This document shows positions 34,047 to 42,917 of a stretch of DNA of 64,000 bases, one piece after another. Under the pieces are notes generated by a model, which did no database searches, was not told the DNA's origin, and saw only the letters and a list, made by a program, of their open reading frames with translations. The position numbers and the translations under genes were made by a program. Numbering within the stretch: position 1 is the stretch's first letter; each line of letters starts with the position of its first letter. Source of the stretch: Brevibacillus_D fluminis_A (GTDB lineage: Bacteria; Bacillota; Bacilli; Brevibacillales; Brevibacillaceae); assembly GCF_052072235.1 (NCBI RefSeq), contig NZ_CM125436.1, forward strand, positions 3,652,001-3,716,000, written 5' to 3'.

Positions 34047-34904
34047 CTATGCTTTTGCAATGACGAATCCCAACGTTCCGGGGCCTGCATGCGCGCCGAT
34101 CACAGCGCCAAGCTCCACCAAAAAGGAGTCTGTCACCGTGAATTCCTGCTTCAGCTTCTCTAGCAATTCTGCAGCTTCCGCTTCGGCATCGGCGTGAACG
34201 ATCCCGAGCACGACCGGCTCGCCTTTGGCATACGCCTGCAGCTCTTCGACAATCCGCGCGATCGCTTTTTTCGTGCCGCGAACCTTGTCCACCGGAAAGA
34301 CCGTGCCGGCCGAATCGAGAGACAGGATCGGCTTGATATTCAAAAGCGAACCGATCAAGGCGGACGCTTTGCCGATCCGCCCGCCTTTTTGCAAGTACGT
34401 CAGCGTGTCGACCAAAAAGAACACCTGGACGGTATCCAACATGTGTCCGATGAGATCGAGCACCTGCTGCTTGGTCTTGCCCGCTTTGGCCGCGCGGGCA
34501 GCCTGAACAGCGGCATAGCCATACAAATACGATGCTTTCCGGGAGTCGATGATGGTGATGTCCACCGCTTCCTCCAGCATCGATTTGCCGATCAAGGCGG
34601 ACTGATACGTGCCGGACAAGGCGGCAGAGAGCATCAGCGCAATGATTTGCACATCAGGCCCATGCTCGTCCACAATTTTTTTAAAGCATTCCGCGAACTC
34701 GAGCGGCGATGGCTGCGAGGTTGTCGCAAGCTCACCCGTCTCACGCAGCTTTTGATAAAACGCTGCCGGCTTGATCGTCACCCAGTCCACATACGTTTCC
34801 TGGCCGAGATTCACCTTCAGCGGTACGTTGATAATTCCCCACTCCGCGCGCTTCGCATCGTCGATGTCCGCTGCGCTGTCTGTTACAATGACAATCGGTG
34901 GCAT
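34047..34904 (-). CDS. DegV-family fatty-acid-binding protein
   Basis: This 285-residue protein is a DegV/FakB fold that holds a fatty acid for phosphorylation by FakA. The N-terminal IVTDSAADI and the TTSQPSPLEF and GTYQSAL segments mark the lipid head-group site. The ATG at 34904 follows GAGGAAGG. It lies 19 bases after fakA, so the kinase and its lipid carrier are made together, a common arrangement in Paenibacillaceae. Confidence 0.92.
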   Translation of the reverse strand: MPPIVIVTDSAADIDDAKRAEWGIINVPLKVNLGQETYVDWVTIKPAAFYQKLRETGELATTSQPSPLEFAECFKKIVDEHGPDVQIIALMLSAALSGTYQSALIGKSMLEEAVDITIIDSRKASYLYGYAAVQAARAAKAGKTKQQVLDLIGHMLDTVQVFFLVDTLTYLQKGGRIGKASALIGSLLNIKPILSLDSAGTVFPVDKVRGTKKAIARIVEELQAYAKGEPVVLGIVHADAEAEAAELLEKLKQEFTVTDSFLVELGAVIGAHAGPGTLGFVIAKA

Positions 34905-34923
34905 CGTGCACCTTCCTCTTTCC

Positions 34924-36648
34924 TTATTCCACCGCAAAAATGAACGGATAGAGCGGCTGCCCGCCGTAGGCGACCTCCGCCTCTACGTCCGGATGATCGT
35001 CCGTCAATTGCGCGAGCAGCGCTTCGCCCTGCTCGTCTTGCGTTCCTTCCCCGAGCAAAATGGAGACGATCCCCGTGTCCTCGTCCACCATGCTGCGCAA
35101 CAGCTCTTTGGCTGTTTCCATCAGATCCGCCTGCGCGGTGACGATCGTGCCATCGGCAATCCCGATGAAGTCGCCTTCCTTGATTTCCACATCGCCCAGC
35201 TTCGTGTCGCGGACGGAATGCGTCACCAATCCGGTTTTCACCTGTGCAAGCGCGGCCGTCATCGTCGCTTGGTTCGTATCGAGTGATTCGCCGCCATCGA
35301 ATGAGACGAGCGCGGTCATCCCCTGCGGGACGCTCTTGGTCGGGATGACGGCTACCGGTACGTCCACCAGCGCGGCCGATTGCTGGGCAGCCATGATAAT
35401 ATTGCTGTTGTTCGGCAAAATGATGAATTGCTCTGCAGAAAGCCCGTTCATGGCGTTGACGAAATCCTCTGTGCTCGGATTCATGGTCTGTCCGCCTTCG
35501 ACGATCCGATGAGCGCCGAGGCTTTTGAAAATTTCCGCGATGCCTGGGCCAGCCGCCACCGCGATGATGCCGTATGGCAAGCGCTTTGACTCCGCTTGCG
35601 GAGCGGCAGCCTCTGCTGCCACCGGAACAGCGACGGCAGAATCGTGCTTCGTCGCTTCTTCCTTCACGATATTGGAATGCTGCTCGCGCATGTTTTCGAT
35701 CTTTAACCTGTGCAGGCTGCCGTATTGCTGCGCGTAATTCAGCACCTCGCCGGGATGCTCCGCATGGATGTGGACTTTGACCACCTCGTCGTCGGAGACT
35801 ACCAGGAGCGAATCGCCCATGCGATCCAGCTGGGCGCGGAACAGCGGCTCTGCAAACGCTTTCTTGTTTGGCTCCGTGCTGTCCGCAAGCCGAATCATGA
35901 ACTCGGTGCAGTAGCCAAACGTTATATCCTCGGTTTTCATATGAAGCTGTGCGTTGTGCTGCTCTGCGACGAGCTGCTCCAGTTCCGCGACAGATGCCAC
36001 CTGCTGGCCATGGTCCGCCTCATCCACAACCTCGCCGTGCAGCGCTTGCACGAATCCTTCGTAGATCAAAACCAGACCTTGCCCGCCGGAGTCGACCACG
36101 CCGACTTCTTTTAAAACCGGCAGGTACTCTGGCGTACGCGATAATGTAAGTTTTGCTTGCTCCAGCGTTTTCTCCATGACCGCCGTGAGGTTGTCCGAAA
36201 CGCGGGCAGCCCGTACCGCCGTCTCCGCCGCTTCGCGGGCAACGGTCAAAATCGTGCCCTCCACCGGGCGCATGACAGCCTGGTACGCGGTATCGACACC
36301 TGCTTTCAGCGCATCGGCGAACTGGCGCGCCGTGATCCCGGCCTTGCCGCTCACCGACTTGCTGAAGCCGCGGAACAGCTGGGACAAAATCACGCCGGAA
36401 TTGCCGCGCGCGCCCATCAACAGACCCTTCGCCAGCGTCTGCGCCGACTCACTCAGGTGAGGGGACTGCCGTTTGGCCAGCTCCTCCACGCCCGTCGTGA
36501 ACGTCATATTCATATTGGTTCCGGTATCGCCATCCGGCACCGGAAACACATTTAAGGCATCTACCATTTTTACATTTGTGCGTAGCTTGGCGGCGCCCAG
36601 GAACACCATCTGGCTAAACAAATCTCCGTCAAGTTGCGTATGTACCAC
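34924..36648 (-). CDS. fakA: Fatty acid kinase FakA (YloV family)
   Basis: This 574-residue protein has an N-terminal DhaL-like nucleotide domain (FPVPDGDTGTNM, GARGNSGVILSQL) and C-terminal Fak domains. It phosphorylates fatty acids presented by a FakB/DegV partner for membrane lipid synthesis. It starts at a GTG preceded by GGGAGG, 13 bases after asp23, and is followed by degV. Order and length match B. subtilis YloV. Confidence 0.94.
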   Translation of the reverse strand: MVHTQLDGDLFSQMVFLGAAKLRTNVKMVDALNVFPVPDGDTGTNMNMTFTTGVEELAKRQSPHLSESAQTLAKGLLMGARGNSGVILSQLFRGFSKSVSGKAGITARQFADALKAGVDTAYQAVMRPVEGTILTVAREAAETAVRAARVSDNLTAVMEKTLEQAKLTLSRTPEYLPVLKEVGVVDSGGQGLVLIYEGFVQALHGEVVDEADHGQQVASVAELEQLVAEQHNAQLHMKTEDITFGYCTEFMIRLADSTEPNKKAFAEPLFRAQLDRMGDSLLVVSDDEVVKVHIHAEHPGEVLNYAQQYGSLHRLKIENMREQHSNIVKEEATKHDSAVAVPVAAEAAAPQAESKRLPYGIIAVAAGPGIAEIFKSLGAHRIVEGGQTMNPSTEDFVNAMNGLSAEQFIILPNNSNIIMAAQQSAALVDVPVAVIPTKSVPQGMTALVSFDGGESLDTNQATMTAALAQVKTGLVTHSVRDTKLGDVEIKEGDFIGIADGTIVTAQADLMETAKELLRSMVDEDTGIVSILLGEGTQDEQGEALLAQLTDDHPDVEAEVAYGGQPLYPFIFAVE

Positions 36649-36661
36649 TTATGTTCCTCCC

Positions 36662-37027
36662 TTACGTATCCCGATCGGTACGTACTCCCTGCACGTAAAT
36701 ATTGATGGCTGCGACATCGATCCCGACCATCTGCTCCAACGTGTAACGAACGCGACGCTGGACGTTTCCCGCCACTTCTGATATTTTCGTACCATAGCTG
36801 ACGATGATATGCATATCGAGGCTGACTTCACCATTTTGATTGAACACAACGACACCCTTGCTCAACGTTTCCAAGCCGAGCAATTCCGCAATGCCATCCT
36901 TCAGCGCTTTGCGCGAAGCCATTCCGACCAGGCCGAACACTTCCATCGCTGCACCGCCGGCAATCCGGGCGATCACATCTTCTGTTACGTCAATTTTTCC
37001 TAGAGGCGTACTCAATTCCACTGTCAT
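36662..37027 (-). CDS. Asp23/Gls24-family protein (YloU-like)
   Basis: This 121-residue protein has the Asp23 fold markers GKIDVTEDVIARIAGGAAMEV and VSLDMHIIVSYG. Family members are linked to envelope homeostasis; the rpmB-neighbouring copy (yloU) sits before fakA as here. AAAGGAGG precedes the ATG. It is the first gene of the asp23-fakA-degV operon. Confidence 0.93.
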   Translation of the reverse strand: MTVELSTPLGKIDVTEDVIARIAGGAAMEVFGLVGMASRKALKDGIAELLGLETLSKGVVVFNQNGEVSLDMHIIVSYGTKISEVAGNVQRRVRYTLEQMVGIDVAAINIYVQGVRTDRDT

Positions 37028-37086
37028 GTCGGGAATCCTCCTTTAGAAAACGGCAAAAACCGTCATTATCACATTCGTATCCACTA

Positions 37087-37115
37087 ATTCTACTATACGC
37101 CCTGATGAAAATGAA
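37087..37115 (-). promoter_or_regulatory. Promoter candidate for asp23-fakA-degV
   Basis: On the minus strand TTCATT (37115-37110) and TAGAAT (37092-37087) are 17 bp apart. The -10 is good and the -35 poor. Confidence 0.4.
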
Positions 37116-37162
37116 GCTTTTTCGGCCAAGCTGTCATGTTCTGTCGAAATCACTGTCAAGTA

Positions 37163-37191
37163 TTGCAATTGACACTCCGCTATGCTACTAT
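37163..37191 (+). promoter_or_regulatory. Promoter of rpmB
   Basis: TTGCAA (37163-37168) and TACTAT (37186-37191) are 17 bp apart, and TGC before the -10 makes an extended -10. It faces away from the asp23 promoter. Confidence 0.6.
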
Positions 37192-37264
37192 AACTGAGTG
37201 TTTGTAATAATGAAGAGTAGGCTTAGGCGTTCTCGCTTCACTTGCTTGAGGGAGGTGGAAATAG

Positions 37265-37453
37265 ATGTCACGCAAATGTTTCGTAACAGGTAAATCTGCG
37301 AAAGCTGGAAACGCACGCTCCCACTCCATGCGCGCAACTCGCCGCACTTGGGGTGTTAACGTTCAAAAAGTGCGCATCCTGGTTGACGGTAAACCAAAAC
37401 GCGTTTATGTCAGCACACGTGCACTGAAATCCGGTCTTGTAACCCGCGTATAG
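37265..37453 (+). CDS. rpmB: Ribosomal protein bL28
   Basis: This 62-residue basic protein has the bL28 start (SRKCFVTGKSAKAGNARSHS) and the conserved RRTWGVN segment. It is a large-subunit ribosomal protein. GAGGGAGG precedes the ATG. It is a single-gene unit with its own promoter and terminator, as in other Bacillales, and sits between spoVM and asp23 as in B. subtilis. Confidence 0.97.
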   Translation: MSRKCFVTGKSAKAGNARSHSMRATRRTWGVNVQKVRILVDGKPKRVYVSTRALKSGLVTRV

Positions 37454-37476
37454 TCGTTTGTTCCCAAACGCAACGC

Positions 37477-37505
37477 AAAAAAGCACCTGCTCTGGTGCTT
37501 TTTTT
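37477..37505 (+). terminator. Terminator of rpmB
   Basis: AAAAAAGCACC/GGTGCTTTTTT with a 6-nt loop and a long T run follows the rpmB stop. Confidence 0.9.
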
Positions 37506-37597
37506 CTTTTTCCCCGTATTCGATCCTGCTTCTTGCTCGGGCGAGACGGCTGGCACCATCACCCCCGATTCGGGGGAGTGGTCGCTTGCGCATGCTG

Positions 37598-37681
37598 TCA
37601 TTTGTTTTTGTTGAAAGCCCCGATGACCGCACGCACCATACCGCCGATGAATTTGGGCAGCTTTATCGTATAAAACCGCAT
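37598..37681 (-). CDS. spoVM: Stage V sporulation protein M
   Basis: A 27-codon gene reads M-R-F-Y-T-I-K-L-P-K-F-I-G-G-M-V-R-A-V-I and ends in GAFNKNK. It closely matches B. subtilis SpoVM (26 residues, starting MKFYTIKLPKFLGG), including the proline of its curved amphipathic helix. SpoVM inserts in the outer forespore membrane, senses its positive curvature, and recruits SpoIVA for spore coat assembly. The ATG follows AAGGAGGGGTGA. It sits beside rpmB as in B. subtilis, in the same direction as the small membrane protein gene upstream. A GC-rich hairpin (37562-37576) follows without a T run. Confidence 0.95.
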   Translation of the reverse strand: MRFYTIKLPKFIGGMVRAVIGAFNKNK

Positions 37682-37709
37682 GTTCACCCCTCCTTGACGG
37701 ATTACTTGA

Positions 37710-37883
37710 TTACTTGGCAAACAAAAACCAACCAACCCCCATGAGTGATGCTCCGAGACCGGCATACATAACCCAAGCGGGAGTTGCGATGAGCAGAATG
37801 GTCATTCCCCCGACTGCTAGAGCAACCCCAAGCACGCGTCTTGCGGCGAACCCCTGGCGATAACGAAACGTGCGAAAGCCCAT
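37710..37883 (-). CDS. Small membrane protein upstream of spoVM
   Basis: With the ATG at 37883 this is a 57-residue protein with a basic N-terminus (RTFRYRQGFAARR) and two membrane segments (about 17-34 and 36-54). GGGAGGTG lies upstream at slightly long spacing. I do not recognise a family. It ends 28 bases before spoVM in the same direction and is probably co-transcribed with it, so a sporulation role is possible; that is inference. Confidence 0.6.
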   Translation of the reverse strand: MGFRTFRYRQGFAARRVLGVALAVGGMTILLIATPAWVMYAGLGASLMGVGWFLFAK

Positions 37884-38061
37884 TCCATGCCACACCTCCC
37901 TGAATGGGTAGTTACGTGCCTTGGATAATACATCATATTCCGTAGAGGGGTAAACATGTGTCGGGACTGTCGACGCGTCCAAAAAAAAAGCGGGAAGAAA
38001 AGCTCTTACCTGACTACTTTATGCGAAAGAGCGGTAGTTGTTGCCTACAGCTCGTTTCTTC

Positions 38062-39219
38062 TCATGAATTATTTTTTGGCGCATGTCCCAGCAGCTTGAT
38101 CGCGGAGGCGGCCATTACGGCGACGCCGTTTGCGAGGGTGCCGAGGTCAAAGCGCATCTGCGGATGGTGCAAGCCTGGCGAAAGCCCGGTGCCAAGCCCG
38201 ATCATCGTGGTGGCAAGCCCCGGTTTTTCGACCGCATAGCAGTGGAAATCCTCGCCGCCCGGCGTGACCGGAGCAGGGGCAAGCTTTTCCTCGCCGAGCG
38301 TCTCTACGATCGCGCTTGCCACAAGCTGCTCCATCTCTCGATTGGGGACAGCCGCATGGAGCTGCATGACAGGCTCCAGCTCGACGACAGCACCGTTGGC
38401 GGTCGCAGCGGCCTCGATCGCCTGCAAGACGCGTGCGAGCAGCCATTCCATCGCCTCATTGGTTTGCGCGCGCAAATCGAGGCCGAACTGCGCTTCATCC
38501 GGGATAATGTTGAGATTGTCGCCGCCTGCCTTCACCATCGTCACTTTGGCCGACATCGGGGTTGTCGGATCGACTTTTACCGCATTGACGGCCGTGATCA
38601 AAAGCGAGAGCGCATCCACCACGTTCGTGCCGAGATTCGGGCGCGCAGCATGCGCCTGCTCCCCTTTCAGCTTGCCGCGCACCTGCGCGATGGCACCGTG
38701 GCGAATCGCCGGAGCAGCCGAGCCTGACGGCACCTCAAAGTAAGGGCGCACGTGGATGCCGATCAAATGATCGAGGTCGTCGATCACGCCGCGCTGCACG
38801 AGCGCGCGCGCCCCTTCCCCCGTTTCCTCGGCCGGCTGAAAGATGACCTTGAGCCGTCCTTGCAGCTCGACGCCAAGCTCTTTCACACAGCGCAGCGCAT
38901 GCAAGGCCATGGTCATATGCGCATCGTGGCCGCACGAGTGGTTCGCCTGCCACTTCCCGTCGACCAGTTGCCAAAGCGCGTCCATATCGGCGCGCAGTCC
39001 GACGACCGGCGTTGCCTCCGCTTCCCCTGCATACGCGATGACGCCGGTACTATCGGAGAATGTCTCATACGCGACGCCCATCGCTTCCAGTTCGCGGCAC
39101 AGGTATGCCGTCGAGCGGTGCTCTTGCCAGCTGACCTCGGCCAGAGCGTGCAGGTCATGATACGTTGCTTCCATTTTTTCCCGATTCGCTTCTATCCATT
39201 GCTTCAACTGGTCGATCAT
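38062..39219 (-). CDS. M20-family amidohydrolase (hippurate/N-acyl-amino-acid hydrolase-like)
   Basis: This 385-residue metallo-amidohydrolase has the dinuclear metal motifs HSCGHDAHM and PAEETGEGA, later HPTTPMS/IPDEA dimerisation-domain sequence and the C-terminal GGEDF metal ligand. The family hydrolyses N-acyl-L-amino acids, hippurate or aminobenzoyl-glutamate. AGGGTGAGGG precedes the ATG at 39219. It is the last of a 14-gene operon with a racemase of N-acylamino acids, so release of an amino acid from an N-acyl compound fits. Confidence 0.9.
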   Translation of the reverse strand: MIDQLKQWIEANREKMEATYHDLHALAEVSWQEHRSTAYLCRELEAMGVAYETFSDSTGVIAYAGEAEATPVVGLRADMDALWQLVDGKWQANHSCGHDAHMTMALHALRCVKELGVELQGRLKVIFQPAEETGEGARALVQRGVIDDLDHLIGIHVRPYFEVPSGSAAPAIRHGAIAQVRGKLKGEQAHAARPNLGTNVVDALSLLITAVNAVKVDPTTPMSAKVTMVKAGGDNLNIIPDEAQFGLDLRAQTNEAMEWLLARVLQAIEAAATANGAVVELEPVMQLHAAVPNREMEQLVASAIVETLGEEKLAPAPVTPGGEDFHCYAVEKPGLATTMIGLGTGLSPGLHHPQMRFDLGTLANGVAVMAASAIKLLGHAPKNNS

Positions 39220-39224
39220 GGCCC

Positions 39225-40061
39225 TCACCCTGTTATCATTTTGTTCACTTGTCCGGTAATCATCAGCATGGCTTGCAGGACAGGCATCATGGCTGTCATA
39301 TCGGCGGAGCGGAAACGCACGGTCCGTCCGTCCACCAGCTCGACGCCCGGCATCCAGCTGACGGCAGTGGCGAACTGCGTCTTGGTAAACTCCACCTCGA
39401 TCGTATTGTCCGCCTGTTGCGCAAGCGGCTGCACCAGATGCCGATTGAGCAGCGCTTCTTTGGCCTGCTGACGGATCAAGGCCCGCGCGCGCACCGGATG
39501 CATGGCGTGTGATGATAGTCCGGTGATTCCGGCTTTCACCGCGACGGTAAAGACACCGGGAATATCTGCCTGCACCTCCTCCGCTGTCTGCGTATCGCCG
39601 GTGACCAGCACGACCGGAACGCCGAAGGCACCGGCAACCGCCGCATTCAGGCCGGCCTCGCCCACTTCTTTGCCGTTGAGGACCAGACGATGGATCGCAA
39701 GGCCCGAAAGCGTATGGTTCATTACGGCCTCGCCTGTGCCGGCACGCCCGTGATAGCCGATGAAAAAGGCGGCGTCGCAAGTCGAGTCGATTCCTTGCAT
39801 CATGCAAAGCGGCTTGAAGAAGCCGCGGATCACATCCGCCTGCGGGTGCAGCTCTTCCAAAATCAGATTGTTCATCGGGCCGTGCGATTCGTTGACGATG
39901 ATCTCGGTCGCCCCGGCTTCCAGAGCCCCTTCGATCGCCGCGTTCACATCTTGCGTCAACAGGCGGCGGCCCGCTTCATAATGACGGCGGCCCGGAATGA
40001 CATCCTCCCATTCCGCAAGGCCAGAAATCCCTTCCATATCGAGCGAAATGAATACTTTCAT
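39225..40061 (-). CDS. M55 D-aminopeptidase, DppA-like
   Basis: This 278-residue zinc D-aminopeptidase matches B. subtilis DppA (274 residues). It has the N-terminal SLDMEGISGL (zinc ligands D and E), NESHGPMNN, GYHGRAGT and the HTLSG segment. DppA forms a decameric self-compartmentalising peptidase that cleaves D-Ala-containing di- and tripeptides. The ATG at 40061 follows GGGGGGAC. It starts 22 bases after the preceding hydrolase gene, and the operon includes a dipeptide ABC transporter, as in the B. subtilis dpp operon. Confidence 0.92.
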   Translation of the reverse strand: MKVFISLDMEGISGLAEWEDVIPGRRHYEAGRRLLTQDVNAAIEGALEAGATEIIVNESHGPMNNLILEELHPQADVIRGFFKPLCMMQGIDSTCDAAFFIGYHGRAGTGEAVMNHTLSGLAIHRLVLNGKEVGEAGLNAAVAGAFGVPVVLVTGDTQTAEEVQADIPGVFTVAVKAGITGLSSHAMHPVRARALIRQQAKEALLNRHLVQPLAQQADNTIEVEFTKTQFATAVSWMPGVELVDGRTVRFRSADMTAMMPVLQAMLMITGQVNKMITG

Positions 40062-40083
40062 GCGTAACGTCCCCCCGTCCCTT

Positions 40084-41505
40084 TTATCCGGCTGCCGGCA
40101 GCTGCCGCGAGCCCAGCGCACAGCGGATGATCGTTCCGTCTGCGCTTCGTACAAAGCGTACGATCGTATCCACATTGCGCACCGTAAACAGAAACGCGTC
40201 CTCGCCGATGGGCGTAAGCGGCAGCTCTTGGCCGCCCATCGCGAGCACAAGCCGTTCGTTTTCCTCATCAAATGTGACCGTCGCTTGGTCGCCTTCCCCT
40301 GATTGGAACGTGCCGACCGATTGCCGCAGCACGTCAAGCGGCGCTTCATAGGAGGCAAAGGTCGCGTACGGTGTCTCCAGCGGACGCCCCAGCAGGCTGT
40401 TCAGCAAGCCAAGCGTCAATGCCTGGATGGGCGCATCCGATATGTTGGTCAAAAGAATGCCCGTGATGCCAGCTTCCGGCACGATCAGCATGTGCGCGGT
40501 AACGCCCTTGATTCCGCCCGTATGCTGGATCAGCGTCGCATTCTCCCCGAACGGCTGAATGCCGAGTCCGTAGCCATAGCTTTTCAGCGCATCCACTTTG
40601 GCAAAAGGCGTGACCATTTCGGCAACGCTCGCTTCCGACAAAATCCGCACGCCGTTTGCGCTGCCGCCCGTCCGATACATGTCCGCATAGCGCAGCATAT
40701 CCCGCGCGGAAGCTTTGAGAAATCCTGCGGCACGCATCGCCGGCGCATCCCACCAGATCGGTGTGCGCAGCACTTCCTTGACGCCGTCTTTCGTACGCGC
40801 GGAGTAAAGCACGGAGTAGTTTTGATCGTCCCCCAGCTCCTCGATGTGAAAGACGGTGCGCGTCAGTCCGAGCGGCTCCAAAATGTGTTCCTTCACATAG
40901 TCTTCATACGGTTGGCCGCTAACGCGCTCGATGATCGCCCCCAACAGGGCATAGGCGTCATTGGAGTAGCTGAACTCGGTTCCCGGCGCACCGAGCAGTT
41001 CGATAGGCTGCCTGGCGATATAGTCCATCAGCTGCTCATACGTATGAATCGGTTCCACCCCTTGCAGCTCGGGCAGCGCCAGCAGCTCCTCTGCCGCCGG
41101 ATCATCCTTCATGCTTGCGAGCATGCCGGGGAACAGCGACGAAAGCGGCGGCAGCCCGAGCGTGTGCGTCATGAAGTGTTGGATCGTGATTGCTTTTGTA
41201 TGCGACTCGTCCGGCGTGCGGAATTCGGGCAAATACGTCACGACCGGATCATGGATGGAGAGCTTCCCTGCCTCCTGAAGCTGCATGATCGCTGCACATG
41301 TGTACGATTTCGTAATCGAGCCGATCCCGAACACCGTATCCAGGTCGATCGGCGCCTGTTCTTCGCGATCCCGATAGCCAAACGATTTTTCGTAAATCAG
41401 CTCACCGTCTTTGGCGACAGCAACGATCGCTCCCGGTACCTGCACCTCGTCGATCAGCTTTTGGGCATACGCTTCAAACGATTTTTCCCATACATGCGTT
41501 CCCAT
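40084..41505 (-). CDS. SxxK serine hydrolase (class C beta-lactamase/D-aminopeptidase-like), copy 1
   Basis: This 473-residue protein has the catalytic SITK (in GIGSITKSYTC) and YSN (FSYSNDAYALL) motifs of the beta-lactamase/DD-peptidase superfamily, plus a C-terminal beta-barrel-like lipocalin region. It has no signal peptide, so it acts in the cytoplasm, which fits a peptidase or esterase on imported D-amino-acid peptides rather than antibiotic resistance. GGGGAGG precedes the ATG. It is strongly similar to the next gene upstream, with one base between them: a tandem duplication. Confidence 0.88.
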   Translation of the reverse strand: MGTHVWEKSFEAYAQKLIDEVQVPGAIVAVAKDGELIYEKSFGYRDREEQAPIDLDTVFGIGSITKSYTCAAIMQLQEAGKLSIHDPVVTYLPEFRTPDESHTKAITIQHFMTHTLGLPPLSSLFPGMLASMKDDPAAEELLALPELQGVEPIHTYEQLMDYIARQPIELLGAPGTEFSYSNDAYALLGAIIERVSGQPYEDYVKEHILEPLGLTRTVFHIEELGDDQNYSVLYSARTKDGVKEVLRTPIWWDAPAMRAAGFLKASARDMLRYADMYRTGGSANGVRILSEASVAEMVTPFAKVDALKSYGYGLGIQPFGENATLIQHTGGIKGVTAHMLIVPEAGITGILLTNISDAPIQALTLGLLNSLLGRPLETPYATFASYEAPLDVLRQSVGTFQSGEGDQATVTFDEENERLVLAMGGQELPLTPIGEDAFLFTVRNVDTIVRFVRSADGTIIRCALGSRQLPAAG

Positions 41506-41506
41506 G

Positions 41507-42916
41507 TCACGCCTCCCCGGTCAATTTGAGCAGCTGGCGGAAATGGAAGGCGACCCGGTTGACGATGCCTTCCCCGTCGCGGTTGAAGCGAATCCATTTT
41601 TCCAAACCGGTCGGCGTCTGGAACACAAAACTGTCCGTGCCCACCGGCCTCAGCGGGAACGTCGCGCCGAGCACGGTCAGCGACAGCCCCGCCTCGTCTG
41701 CCGTAATCTCCAGCTTCTCCCCTTCTCCCGAACCGAACTGGCCGACATATTCCTGCAAAGAATCAGCGGAAACAGGCGAATCGGCATAACGCACGATCGG
41801 CTCCTCGACCGGCAGTCCTTGCGCCGTGTTCAGGGTCGCGGCCAAAAGCTCTGTCGACGGCGCTCCATCAAGATTGCACAGGACGACGCAGGTGATCCCC
41901 TGCTCAGGCACGATGCACATCTGCGCAGCGACTCCCTTGATCGCGCCGCCGTGCTCGACCAGCGTTCCGCCGCGAAAATCAGGCGTGACCATGAACCCGT
42001 AGCCGTAGTGGCGCCCCGGCTCCAGCCCGGCATAGTTGCCGATCATCTGCTCGACGCTTTCTTTGGTCAGAATTCGGGTTTCTCCGACCAATCCGCCGGT
42101 TCGAAAAATTTCGGCGTAGGCGAGCATATCCCGTCCCGTCGATTTCAAAAAGCCGGCCGCACGCATGGCGGGCGCATCCCACCAGATCGGCGCTGCGAAC
42201 ACTTCTTTGCCATTCTCGCCTTTTTTGCTCGTGTAGAGCGTGGCGATGTTCGGGTGGTTTTCCAGATCCTCGATCAAAAACACCGTGTTGGTCATTCCCG
42301 CCGGATCGAGCAGATGCTCTTTCACATAGCTTTCATACGATTGCCCGCTCACACGCTCGATGATCGCGCCAAGAAGCGCATACCCGTCGTTGCTGTAGCT
42401 GAACTCGGTCCCCGGCTCTCCCAGCAATTGGACATCAAGGCTGGCGATGTAATCCATCAGCTCGCCATAGGTGTCGATCGGCTCATGGGCGGTCAGGTCA
42501 ATGCCAGTCGGCATTTCTTTCACCGCAGGGTCGATCTCCAAGCTGCGCCGCATCGCATAATAGAGGGACGGCAGCGACGGAAGGCCGGACGTATGCGACA
42601 TCAGGTGGCCGATGGTGATCCTTCTGGTCAACGCTTCATCCGCGGTCCGAAACTCAGGCAAATAACCGGTAACCGGATCGGCAACCGAAAGCTTCCCCGC
42701 TTCCTGCAACTGCATGATCGCAACGCACGTGAACGATTTGGTGATCGACCCGATGCCAAACACCGTATCGAGCGTAATCTCGGTCTGCGACTCTGCATCG
42801 CCAAACCCAAGCCCTTTGGCAAACACGGTCTCGCCGTCTTTCGCAAATCCGATAAACGCTCCCGGCAGCTTGGCTTGCTCCATCAATTTCGCAGCATAGG
42901 CTTCCAAATGCTCCAT
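41507..42916 (-). CDS. SxxK serine hydrolase (class C beta-lactamase/D-aminopeptidase-like), copy 2
   Basis: This 469-residue paralogue of the preceding entry shares GIGSITKS[YF]TC, AIMQLQEAGKLS and FSYSND[AG]YALLGAI. The same catalytic Ser/Lys/Tyr are visible, and again there is no signal peptide. The ATG at 42916 follows AGGGGGA; the longer frame to 43012 has no site. The pair may have different stereochemistry or substrates, which sequence alone does not show. Confidence 0.88.
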   Translation of the reverse strand: MEHLEAYAAKLMEQAKLPGAFIGFAKDGETVFAKGLGFGDAESQTEITLDTVFGIGSITKSFTCVAIMQLQEAGKLSVADPVTGYLPEFRTADEALTRRITIGHLMSHTSGLPSLPSLYYAMRRSLEIDPAVKEMPTGIDLTAHEPIDTYGELMDYIASLDVQLLGEPGTEFSYSNDGYALLGAIIERVSGQSYESYVKEHLLDPAGMTNTVFLIEDLENHPNIATLYTSKKGENGKEVFAAPIWWDAPAMRAAGFLKSTGRDMLAYAEIFRTGGLVGETRILTKESVEQMIGNYAGLEPGRHYGYGFMVTPDFRGGTLVEHGGAIKGVAAQMCIVPEQGITCVVLCNLDGAPSTELLAATLNTAQGLPVEEPIVRYADSPVSADSLQEYVGQFGSGEGEKLEITADEAGLSLTVLGATFPLRPVGTDSFVFQTPTGLEKWIRFNRDGEGIVNRVAFHFRQLLKLTGEA

Positions 42917-42917
42917 C

